A stretch of 64,000 nt of DNA from Fusibacter sp. A1 (lineage in GTDB: Bacteria > Bacillota > Clostridia > Peptostreptococcales > Acidaminobacteraceae): positions 124,001 through 188,000 of the forward strand of contig NZ_QQWI01000007.1 in assembly GCF_004125825.1 (NCBI RefSeq). The letters are read 5' to 3'. Positions 50,080-58,378 of this stretch are shown here, piece by piece (within the stretch, counting starts at the first letter, position 1; every line of letters starts with the position of its first letter). The notes beneath the pieces were generated by a model. It was not told the DNA's origin. It was given only the letters and a program-made list of their open reading frames with translations, and searched no databases. The position numbers and the translations under genes are program-made.

Positions 50080-51676
50080 CAGTTCTGGTACACGAACATT
50101 GACAAGGTTCATCATCAGAAGAGATCGCACAAGAATCATTATTTGGATAACACTTTTAACCCTGATGTCACTTTATGTCGCTCTCTTCTTTCCTACACTG
50201 TATCCTTCCGATTCAGATACTGCGGCGATAGCCGAAGCCCTTGACAACCCTGGAATTGTAGCTATGTTGGGTCCCTACTACGGCGATGCAAGTCAACATA
50301 GTTTAGGCGCCATCTATAGCGCTGAGATGCAACTTTTAACTATGCTGGCAGTTGCGACGATGAACATTTTACTTGTGACCCGCCATACAAGAAAGGACGA
50401 GGAAGAAGGACGTCACGAAGTGATTCGCGCTTTACCTGTCAGCAAATCCGCAATACTTGCTTCTACCTTACTTGTCTATTCGATAGTCAATCTGATGTTA
50501 GCACTGTTTATTGGGATTTCCCTTACCTTTGCAGGAACAGACTTCTTGGATTTGAACGGTTCCTTGCTCTATGGAGCATCTCTAGGAACAATCGGTCTAT
50601 TCTTTGCTACTGCAACAGGTGTATTCGCACAACTGACCCAATCTTCAAGAAGCACACTAAGATATGCTTTTGGATTTTTGGGTCTTATGTACATGCTAAG
50701 AGCTTATGGCGATGTCAGCAGTGAAGGTCTATCTTTATCCGTACCGCTTGGACTGATACTTAGGACAAAACCTTACACCGCCAACCAGTGGTGGCCGATA
50801 CTGGTGATCTTGGTGATCTCAGCGGTCCTAGCCTATCTTGCGTTCAGATTGAATGACATTAGAGACCTTGAAGCATCCTTTGTTCCCGATAAACCGGGAA
50901 GAAAAACCGCATCAGTCTTTCTTCGCGGAATATTCAGCCTAGCATGGCGCACTGAAAGGATGACCATACTCTGGTGGGCTGTCGCCATGATGATGCTCGG
51001 CGCTTCTTACGGGTCTGTTCTAGGCGATATCGAAAGTTTCTTCACAGGCAATGAACTTTATCAAAATCTTATTAAAGCGGTAGGTGGTACCGGTACGATG
51101 GTCGATCGATTTGTCGTACTTCTGATCGTCGTCATCTCCATGGCTAGCACCATACCGACCGCGCATATCCTCATGAAGCTCAGAAGCGAAGAAAAGCACA
51201 ACCATATCGAACACCTGCTGGGCCGATCCGTTTCAAGGTTTAGAATACTATTCAGTTATGTGACACTCGCAGTTGTCGTATCGCTAATCATGTCCTTCTT
51301 TGGAACCTATGGTCTTTACAGTGTTGGGTCGAGCGTTTCCACCTCACCCCTAAGTTTTTCAACCATGATGAGAGGGTCGCTCGCCTACTTGCCAGCCGTT
51401 TGGATTTTCATAGGACTCTCAGTTCTTTTACTGGGTACGCTACCGAGAGTCATAAAGTTGACATGGGTCTATCTAGGGTTTTCCTTTGGAGCGGTCTATT
51501 TTGAAGGCATCTTCCAGGTTCCAGGCTGGATGGTGAAACTTTCACCATTCGCCCACGTCCCTAAGATCCCTGTCGAAGACTATTCACTTGCAAGCAGCGC
51601 CTTATTGATGATCCTTGCAATACTTTTGATCACCTTAGGCGCCGTAACCTATCGAACGCGTGATTTGGATGGATAA
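50072..51676 (+). CDS. ABC exporter permease, two-repeat type
   Basis: A 534-residue permease with about twelve helices in two related halves (each half starting with a charged segment and a helix: RRDRTRIIIWITLL and WRTERMTILWWAVAMMML). This double permease is known from putative polyketide-antibiotic exporters. HTRKDEEEGRHEVIRALPVSK matches the coupling region. AACGGAGG lies before the ATG. A terminator follows. Confidence 0.88.
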   Translation: MSNSSGTRTLTRFIIRRDRTRIIIWITLLTLMSLYVALFFPTLYPSDSDTAAIAEALDNPGIVAMLGPYYGDASQHSLGAIYSAEMQLLTMLAVATMNILLVTRHTRKDEEEGRHEVIRALPVSKSAILASTLLVYSIVNLMLALFIGISLTFAGTDFLDLNGSLLYGASLGTIGLFFATATGVFAQLTQSSRSTLRYAFGFLGLMYMLRAYGDVSSEGLSLSVPLGLILRTKPYTANQWWPILVILVISAVLAYLAFRLNDIRDLEASFVPDKPGRKTASVFLRGIFSLAWRTERMTILWWAVAMMMLGASYGSVLGDIESFFTGNELYQNLIKAVGGTGTMVDRFVVLLIVVISMASTIPTAHILMKLRSEEKHNHIEHLLGRSVSRFRILFSYVTLAVVVSLIMSFFGTYGLYSVGSSVSTSPLSFSTMMRGSLAYLPAVWIFIGLSVLLLGTLPRVIKLTWVYLGFSFGAVYFEGIFQVPGWMVKLSPFAHVPKIPVEDYSLASSALLMILAILLITLGAVTYRTRDLDG

Positions 51677-51692
51677 CATCTTATGAAAACCA

Positions 51693-51726
51693 AAAGAACA
51701 CATCAGACTAGCTTGATGTGTTCTTT
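51693..51726. terminator. Bidirectional terminator
   Basis: AAAGAACACATCA and TGATGTGTTCTTT around an 8-base loop, between convergent genes. Confidence 0.88.
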
Positions 51727-51736
51727 CCTTTTAGTT

Positions 51737-53050
51737 TCAAATCGCATGTTCTGAGACGTTCAATGAATCCGACTTCGATTCTTCTTCCACACTATTTAAT
51801 GATTTATCATACAATTTAGGAAACTTCTTCTTATCCAACCGATAATTGAGAAGCACGATGACAAGACATACCATACCCACTCCAGCGACAATCGTGAAGG
51901 TGAAGTCGTAGCCCAGAAGATCGTTCATCACTCCCGCAACCAGCCTGCCACCCATTCCACCGACCATGTAGCCGATACCCAAATAGCTCGATACCCTTCC
52001 CCTATGAGAGGCCGGCACCCTTCTGCTGATAAAGGGATTCGAACCTAATGTGTTCACTATCTCACCGATCGTAAAGAAGAAGATCATGATGAAAAACACA
52101 TATCTGGCTGGGGTGTTCAAGATCATCAAAAAGCTTAAGGAATACAGTCCGATACCGATCATCACCTTAGGGAGCTCCTTAAGCTTTGACAAGACAGCGG
52201 TAAGCACCGGTGTGAATGCGATCACAATAAATCCGTTGAACGACATGATGATTCCATACATCTTCGCCCCGGCTCCATCACCGAAGAGATGCCCCATATA
52301 AAGCGGCAGCGAAAACGACCACTGCTCATAGATAAACGAAGCGAAGGAGAATACCAAGACCATCACAAGGACTGATTTCCTGTCCCATAAGACCTTGAAG
52401 GTGCTGACATGGTGCTCTTCTTCATTTTCATACTCGTTCACCTCATGTGCTTCAAGGCTTTCCACCTTTACACTTTTGACAAACAGTACGATCAATATCG
52501 TTGAAGAAAACGTCGTGATTCCATCAATTATGAAAGCGAGACTCAGGTGGTCCTTATATAAGAAACCGCCGATAGCGGCACCGAAGACTAGTCCTAAGTT
52601 CATGCCTAGATAGGTCAGTGAAAAGACCTTTTCACGTTCATTTGGCTTAGACGCTTCGATAAACAGCGCATCAAACGCCGGCCATTCCATCGTTGCAAAC
52701 AAGCCCGCAAGTGTAAAGAGCGCAAGCATGGGAATGCCAGGCTCCAAAAACGCGCATGAGATAAAGGCGATTGTACTGAGTGTATCAAAAAGGATGATAA
52801 TCTTCTTCTTATCAAACTTATCTGCTAATTTTCCACCTAGTATAGACGCTGGTAAAAACAATAACCCTGTAGCCGCTGATATGATACCGATTGTGGTATT
52901 GCTAAACCCCATCTTACCGCTCATGATAAACGTTAGCATCGGCCAGATGAACGCACCCATGTTTGTTATTGTTCTTGCAATGAAGATGATATAGATCGAT
53001 CTTGACAGTCCCCTATATTGGGTAAATACATTACTAACTTTTTTAAACAT
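51737..53050 (-). CDS. MFS transporter, multidrug-exporter type
   Basis: A 437-residue transporter with twelve helices. The loop 2-3 motif GGKLADKFDKKKIIILFD is the MFS signature, repeated in degenerate form later. The set of motifs fits the DHA1 drug:proton antiporter group (MdtG/YttB-like). The ATG at 53050 follows AAGGAG; the frame extends to 53119 without another good site. The substrate is unknown. Confidence 0.9.
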   Translation of the reverse strand: MFKKVSNVFTQYRGLSRSIYIIFIARTITNMGAFIWPMLTFIMSGKMGFSNTTIGIISAATGLLFLPASILGGKLADKFDKKKIIILFDTLSTIAFISCAFLEPGIPMLALFTLAGLFATMEWPAFDALFIEASKPNEREKVFSLTYLGMNLGLVFGAAIGGFLYKDHLSLAFIIDGITTFSSTILIVLFVKSVKVESLEAHEVNEYENEEEHHVSTFKVLWDRKSVLVMVLVFSFASFIYEQWSFSLPLYMGHLFGDGAGAKMYGIIMSFNGFIVIAFTPVLTAVLSKLKELPKVMIGIGLYSLSFLMILNTPARYVFFIMIFFFTIGEIVNTLGSNPFISRRVPASHRGRVSSYLGIGYMVGGMGGRLVAGVMNDLLGYDFTFTIVAGVGMVCLVIVLLNYRLDKKKFPKLYDKSLNSVEEESKSDSLNVSEHAI

Positions 53051-53189
53051 CTGTCTGCTCCTTAAAAATGAAAAGAAGCGTCCACAAAATTCGAACACTT
53101 CCATTACGTTCTTGTGCATCCTAAGGATAACACAGACTTATAATCTTCACTTGGTAATAAAATTTTATAAACAAACTTGCGTAATTATG

Positions 53190-53525
53190 TTAAAGCGTGA
53201 TCACCTGATCCGCCCGATGCATGTAGTCCACTATTTCTTCCATATTTGATACCTGACCGATCCTGAGCGTATCACTCAAGCCGTAATAATTGAGGCATGT
53301 TCCACAAGCAAGCAGTTGAACTCCTTTTTGTTCAAGCGCGTCAAACGCGTCAAGAACATAAGAACCCGTCGTTAACAGTTTGACACCTTCATTATAAAAA
53401 AGCATCGCGGCTGGAACCTCGTCTCTAGCACGTAACTTGTTTAAAAAGGCCCGCATCAAGGTCTCACCCAGTTCCCTATCTCCTTCACCCATTGCCGATC
53501 GATTGATAATCCAAACTTTATTCAT
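53190..53525 (-). CDS. DsrE-like protein (YedF C-terminal type)
   Basis: A 111-residue protein of the DsrE/TusD fold: WIINRSAMGEGDRELGETLMRAFL, then LLACGTCLNYYGLSD, where the Cys pair matches the C-terminal domain of YedF proteins linked to selenium metabolism. The TusA-like N-terminal domain of YedF is missing, so it may be a partner of a separate TusA or a sulfur carrier on its own. GGAG precedes the ATG. Confidence 0.78.
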   Translation of the reverse strand: MNKVWIINRSAMGEGDRELGETLMRAFLNKLRARDEVPAAMLFYNEGVKLLTTGSYVLDAFDALEQKGVQLLACGTCLNYYGLSDTLRIGQVSNMEEIVDYMHRADQVITL

Positions 53526-53616
53526 ATCTTCTCCATTCTCGTCTATGTCATTCTTGCAGAAACACTGTATCGTTTCATTAAGTTAAAGATTGTAAAACTT
53601 TACTAATCTATTATAG

Positions 53617-53644
53617 TAAAAAACTCCACATGATTGTGGAGTTT
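53617..53644 (-). terminator. Terminator of the glycerol/polyol operon
   Basis: AAACTCCACA and TGTGGAGTTT around TGAT, then a T-run on the minus strand, 85 bp after the last gene. Confidence 0.88.
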
Positions 53645-53729
53645 AAAGTAAATGTAACATATTCGATTATCTATCTTGAACTCATCAAAGCTCTACACAA
53701 AATTTTAACCTATTGAATCAAGAACCTTG

Positions 53730-55457
53730 TTAGTATTTAGTAATCCTTTTTGCTTCAGGTTCTAGGTCAAGAGCCAGAGTTCCACCTGGATTCATGATGT
53801 TATTGGGATCCAAATGCCGCTTGATCGCTCTGAATACTTCGAGTTGGTTAGTACCGATCTGGTCCTCTAGCCAGGGCGCGGTCATCTTACCGATTCCGTG
53901 ATGATGGCTCATGGATGCACCGTATTTTTGAATGTTGTCAAGTATTCCCGCCTGATACTCCTGATAAGTATCGATGTCGTTCATTTTTGCAATAAAGATA
54001 AAATAAAGGTTGGCGCCTTGCGGATAGACATGGGACATATGCGTCATGCAGATCGTATTAGGCCTACTCTTGCAGTAGGCTCTGACCCCTTGATGAACAT
54101 CAGCCATGGTATCCCATGTCACCGAGCATTCGAGCGTATCGGTCATTATTCCGAAGTCCTGAAGGTCCTCTCTCATATAAGGATCTTTAAATCGTCCGTG
54201 CTCCCAGTTTTTAGTCGGAATGCCTGTCAAATATTGCGCGCCATATGTCTTACAGACTTTGTGCAATTTACGCTTCACATTTTTCGTAAAATCCTTCTCG
54301 CCATCTGTGAAACCCAGAAACAAGCATCTCTCACCCTGCTTATACCCCTTTAGCTCCATGAACTTGCCAATCGCAGTTTCTTCCACTCCGTAGAGCTTTA
54401 GCATCACATCTGTTTCTTCAGGGTCAGATAGTCTGAATACCGACGGAAATCCAAACTGCCCCTGCATGATTTCTCTTGCAGCTTCCCTCGCATCATCCCA
54501 GTTCTTAAAAATATAACTGAAGCGTCTTTGATTTTCTGGCATATGTCTGAATACCTTCAGGGTACATTCCACCAGTACGCCGTATGCACCCTCACTGCCA
54601 ATCATGATATGGTCGATGGAGGGACCGGTCGCCATGGCTGGATATTCTTTTGTTTTGATCTGTCCTCTAGGTGTGACATATTCCTGACAGATGACCATGT
54701 CTGCGATGTTGCCGTAATACGTCGAATTTTGACCAGCGCCGCGGGTGACCACCCAGCCACCGACTACGGAGTATTCGAAGGATTGAGGAAAATGTCCGCA
54801 TGTATAGGCCCGTTTGGCACCAAATAGCCGCACGGCGTCATTCAGCGTCTTTTCTAGGTCAGGACCGCTCATTCCCGCTTCGACAGTGATGGTCTGATTA
54901 TTTTCATTAAATTGTACCACACGCTTCATATGCACTCTCATATCAAGCGATACACCACTTTTCATACATTCTGTCCCTCTGGTCACAGACGAACCGCCTC
55001 CATAGATATAAACAGGAATAGTATGAACATCACAGTAGGATACAATCCTTTGTATATCCTCTTTACTTCTCGGATGCAAGACCGCATCCGGAATATTTTC
55101 AACGATTCCCTGACGAAGTCGCATCAAGTCGATCATCGTTTTTCCGTAGGCCAGCTGCAGCCTCGAATAATCATCAAGTTTAATGTTTTCTTCTCCGACA
55201 ATTTCAGTAAGCGCTCTGATATCTGCCTCTGTGAGAGTGATGGGTCTGTCAAAACTAACTTCATCCAGTCCTTCGAATTGCTTTGCTTTAAAGTCCTCAT
55301 CAGTCATGTCGAATGTTGATTTCATAAGCTCGTAGAGCCTTCGGTTCGGATGCTTGAAGACATCAGGATCCCCCCATTTGAGTATCGACCGATATGACCC
55401 GCTTGGCGGTGCTTCCTCGCACCACTGCGGATAAAATGAATCATTGTTCTTCTTCAT
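53730..55457 (-). CDS. FAD-linked oxidase, alkyl-DHAP-synthase-like
   Basis: A 575-residue flavoprotein of the FAD_binding_4 group. FAD-binding loops are YIYGGGSSVTRGTECMKSGVSLD and VVGGWVVTRGAGQNSTYYGNIADMV; the C-terminal HHHGIGKMTAPWL matches the His-rich catalytic loop of alkylglycerone-phosphate synthase. Closest families are bacterial AGPS-like proteins and D-lactate/glycolate-type dehydrogenases. It is the last gene of the polyol operon, overlapping the kinase by 17 bp. It may oxidise a phosphorylated or free hydroxy acid or make ether lipid; the operon favours catabolism. GAGGGGG precedes the ATG at 55457. Confidence 0.85.
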   Translation of the reverse strand: MKKNNDSFYPQWCEEAPPSGSYRSILKWGDPDVFKHPNRRLYELMKSTFDMTDEDFKAKQFEGLDEVSFDRPITLTEADIRALTEIVGEENIKLDDYSRLQLAYGKTMIDLMRLRQGIVENIPDAVLHPRSKEDIQRIVSYCDVHTIPVYIYGGGSSVTRGTECMKSGVSLDMRVHMKRVVQFNENNQTITVEAGMSGPDLEKTLNDAVRLFGAKRAYTCGHFPQSFEYSVVGGWVVTRGAGQNSTYYGNIADMVICQEYVTPRGQIKTKEYPAMATGPSIDHIMIGSEGAYGVLVECTLKVFRHMPENQRRFSYIFKNWDDAREAAREIMQGQFGFPSVFRLSDPEETDVMLKLYGVEETAIGKFMELKGYKQGERCLFLGFTDGEKDFTKNVKRKLHKVCKTYGAQYLTGIPTKNWEHGRFKDPYMREDLQDFGIMTDTLECSVTWDTMADVHQGVRAYCKSRPNTICMTHMSHVYPQGANLYFIFIAKMNDIDTYQEYQAGILDNIQKYGASMSHHHGIGKMTAPWLEDQIGTNQLEVFRAIKRHLDPNNIMNPGGTLALDLEPEAKRITKY

Positions 55458-57012
55458 ATTTTTCCCCCTCATCTGAAAGTATTTGATTCAAGTCTGCATA
55501 AAGGTGATTTAGACTCGAAAAGATGTTCACATAGATACGTTCGTAAATTCTTTTATAGAGCATGGCGCTCGCCTTCTCGGGAGTGAACTCCTTGGTGTGC
55601 CTTACCATGTGCTTCACCGCTGTTTCAAAATCCTTATAGACACCAATCCCCACAAAGGCGATGATCGCCGCGCCAAGTCCTGCGGCTTCGTAGGTCTCCC
55701 CTTTGTAAACGGGTAAATTGAACATATTGGCGGTAATCTGACAAATTTCGTCGCACTGAGAACCACCACCGCTCACCATGATTCTTTTGACACTCTGCTT
55801 TGACTTCTTCTGAATTTTTCTAAGTCCATCCATCAAGCCATAGTTGATCCCCTCGATGATGGCCCGGTAGAGATGGGCACGCGTATGACAATCGCTAAAT
55901 CCGATAATCGAACCCTTTGCATCTGGATGTTTAAGTCCCGGTGTCCAATACGGCTGCAAGATCAGACCGTCAGACCCTGCCGGTACAGTCTGGAGACATC
56001 TGTTCAAAAGCTCTTCAGGTGCGATTCCCATCTCAAGAGCTTCATGCTGCTCCCTACTGGCAAATTCCTGTTTAAACCATCTGATCATCCAGTACCCTCT
56101 AAAGACCTGCACCTCTGGATTATAATAGTCCGGTATGGCAGCTGGATACGCAGGCATGAAGAGCAGAGGTTCAAAGTACCGTTTCGAAGTCGTCTGAATT
56201 GTCGCTGTCGTACCAAAACTCAGACTTACTGATTTTGGCGAAACACAGCCGACGCCTAACGTCTCGCAACCCTTATCAGAAGCCCCGCTGATGACTTTTA
56301 TGTTCTTTGACAGTCCCGTCATCGCCGCCACAGACTCAAGCAGTTCTCCAACCAGCTCACCCGGTTTGTTGAACTTATAAAGTTTCGACCTTTCTATTCC
56401 GAATACCTCGTAGCGGTAGTCGTTTTCATTCTTCGGCCAGTCCTGCGTCTTATAGTTGAAGGGCACATGTCCAATTTGATTGCCAATCGAATCGATGAGT
56501 CTGCCGGTCAGGCGGTACTGAAGATAAGCAGGCAACAGCACATAATGCTTGGTCTTGTCCCAGTTCTCAGGTTCATTCTCCTTCAACCAGTTCACTTTGC
56601 AAAGCTTGCGTGTGGTTTCTATCGCTCTTGTCATACCCACGGCCCTTAGCATAGTCCTATCTTTCAGATTGAGCGGTTTTTTACACTCGGCGGTGCGCTG
56701 GTCAAGCCAGAGCATGCTCGGTCTAACCACATCAAGCTTATGGTTCAAAAACACACCAGTATCCCTAAGTGACGTCAGACAAAGGCCTTTCACCTTAGCT
56801 GATTTTTCAGGCTGCTGATCGCTCATCTCTTTTAGACAGGCACAGATAGTTTCAAAATAAACTTCAGGATGCTGCTCGGCATAACCAGGTTTCGAACTGA
56901 AATAGGGCTCAAACTCCCGTTTTGTCTTATGTATCATCCGACCATATTCGTCAAATAAAAGGGCTCTGACACTTTGAGTTCCACAGTCGATAGAAATCAC
57001 ATTCGTTTCCAT
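55441..57012 (-). CDS. FGGY-family carbohydrate kinase
   Basis: A 523-residue kinase. N-terminal phosphate motif VISIDCGTQSVRALLFDEYGRM, FGGY signature regions LSFGTTATI and SGGGSQCDEICQITANMFNLPVYKGETYEAAGLGAAI. The family phosphorylates glycerol, xylulose, ribulose and other sugars or polyols. Neighbouring G3P-dehydrogenase-like genes point to glycerol or a related polyol, yet the sequence is not a plain GlpK. AAAGGGG precedes the ATG, with DUF1667 one base upstream. Confidence 0.88.
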   Translation of the reverse strand: METNVISIDCGTQSVRALLFDEYGRMIHKTKREFEPYFSSKPGYAEQHPEVYFETICACLKEMSDQQPEKSAKVKGLCLTSLRDTGVFLNHKLDVVRPSMLWLDQRTAECKKPLNLKDRTMLRAVGMTRAIETTRKLCKVNWLKENEPENWDKTKHYVLLPAYLQYRLTGRLIDSIGNQIGHVPFNYKTQDWPKNENDYRYEVFGIERSKLYKFNKPGELVGELLESVAAMTGLSKNIKVISGASDKGCETLGVGCVSPKSVSLSFGTTATIQTTSKRYFEPLLFMPAYPAAIPDYYNPEVQVFRGYWMIRWFKQEFASREQHEALEMGIAPEELLNRCLQTVPAGSDGLILQPYWTPGLKHPDAKGSIIGFSDCHTRAHLYRAIIEGINYGLMDGLRKIQKKSKQSVKRIMVSGGGSQCDEICQITANMFNLPVYKGETYEAAGLGAAIIAFVGIGVYKDFETAVKHMVRHTKEFTPEKASAMLYKRIYERIYVNIFSSLNHLYADLNQILSDEGEKYEEEQ

Positions 57013-57013
57013 G

Positions 57014-57367
57014 TCAATCCCCTTTCAGGCTTTGAGTCGCAATGATGTCGGCACCCAATCCAAGAACGTCTTTCAAAATAACATCCCCGCAAGTCACCGG
57101 AATATGTACCGTCACCGTCTTAAGGTATTCCATCACAGCCATCATCGACTCCTTGGGTATGCTCCTTGTCGTTCTGACAGGAACTCTTGGAATATTCAGA
57201 GCATCTGTTTTTAACGTCGTTGTCAGCATCCTGACGGGATGATAGTATTCCTCCTTTGCAAAGTCCAACCCTTTCACACAGCTATGACCACTCACGCTTA
57301 GAATCTCGTTCGAAAGATTAACGGATAAAAGGCATCCTTTCGGACAAAGCACGCAAATAACATTCAT
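57014..57367 (-). CDS. DUF1667 protein
   Basis: A 117-residue protein starting MNVICVLCPKGCLLSV, where CxxCxxxC plus a later Cys (GHSCVKGLDFAKEEYYHPVRMLTTTL) is the DUF1667 pattern, probably a metal or Fe-S site. In Clostridia it regularly follows the GlpA-like dehydrogenase and the NAD(P)/FAD oxidoreductase, exactly the order here, and is thought to be a third subunit for anaerobic glycerol-3-phosphate oxidation. GGGGGG precedes the ATG. Confidence 0.9.
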   Translation of the reverse strand: MNVICVLCPKGCLLSVNLSNEILSVSGHSCVKGLDFAKEEYYHPVRMLTTTLKTDALNIPRVPVRTTRSIPKESMMAVMEYLKTVTVHIPVTCGDVILKDVLGLGADIIATQSLKGD

Positions 57368-58374
57368 GTTCTTCCCCCCTGGCTTTCGTCCTTTGACAGC
57401 AAAATATAACTTAACGCGGCACTGCCGGCTATCTCTCCACTGTCTGACACGTGATCCACAAGGTCGAACACATGAAGAGCGTTGCCACAACAGAACACCC
57501 CTTCTACAGAGGTCATCATCTGTTTGTCAACGATCGGCCCCTTGGTTGTCGCATCTAGTTGGATACCGAGTTTCTCAGCAATCTCATTTTCAGGAATAAG
57601 CCCTACAGACAATATCAGTCCATCACATGCTATAAATTGCTCCGTCTCAGAATCCACCTTTCCCTGCTCGTCTAGGTCCGCTACATAAACTCCGGTAAGG
57701 CGTTTGTTTCCAGCAAGTCTGGTCACTGTTTTGGACAAGTTGAGGGGGATGTCAAAGTCATTGAGACACTGCTGAATATTCCGTTTAAGACCTGACGGCT
57801 CGGCTTTAGCTTCAAAAACACCGACTACTTGAGCTCCCTCAAGGGTTAGCCTACGGGCCATGATCAGACCGATATCACCGCTACCCAGTATCACACATCT
57901 CTCGCAAGGAAGCACTCCGTCGATATTGACCAGGTACTGTGCCGTGCCCGCTGTATACACGCCTGATGGTCTCTCACCGTTTATGAAAATCTGCTTTCCG
58001 GTTCTCTCTCGGCATCCTGTGGCAAGTACAACGGTTTTTGAGCGTATTTCACTCATCCCGTGCTGACGGTCGACAATAACCGCCTTAAATCCGCTATCTG
58101 TTTTTTCTAAACCGGTAACGAACGTTTTCAGATGCACATCGATCCTGCTCTTGTCCAACCGGTCCAGATAGACTTGGGCGTATTCGGGACCGCTCAACTG
58201 TCTTTCAAACTTCTCAAGACCAAAGCCGTCATGAATGCATTGTTTTAAAATGCCTCCGAGCCTCCCTTCCCTTTCAAGCAAGACCACAGATCCACCAGCT
58301 TTATCGATTTCAAGTGCCGCGGCGATTCCTGCTGGACCACCGCCTATGACCATGCAGTCCACTATTTTTTTCAA
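57364..58374 (-). CDS. NAD(P)/FAD-dependent oxidoreductase (GlpA-system partner)
   Basis: A 336-residue flavoprotein: FAD motif VIGGGPAGIAAALEI near the start, NAD motif VILGSGDIGLIMARRLTLEGA, and the late GVFCCGNALHVFDLVDHVSDSG. In related operons it links the G3P dehydrogenase to NAD(P)H. The TTG at 58374 follows AAAGGAGG by nine bases, 4 bp after the dehydrogenase stop; the ATG at 58407 would lie inside that gene and before the ribosome site. Confidence 0.9.
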   Translation of the reverse strand: MKKIVDCMVIGGGPAGIAAALEIDKAGGSVVLLEREGRLGGILKQCIHDGFGLEKFERQLSGPEYAQVYLDRLDKSRIDVHLKTFVTGLEKTDSGFKAVIVDRQHGMSEIRSKTVVLATGCRERTGKQIFINGERPSGVYTAGTAQYLVNIDGVLPCERCVILGSGDIGLIMARRLTLEGAQVVGVFEAKAEPSGLKRNIQQCLNDFDIPLNLSKTVTRLAGNKRLTGVYVADLDEQGKVDSETEQFIACDGLILSVGLIPENEIAEKLGIQLDATTKGPIVDKQMMTSVEGVFCCGNALHVFDLVDHVSDSGEIAGSAALSYILLSKDESQGGRT

Positions 58375-58378
58375 GGGG

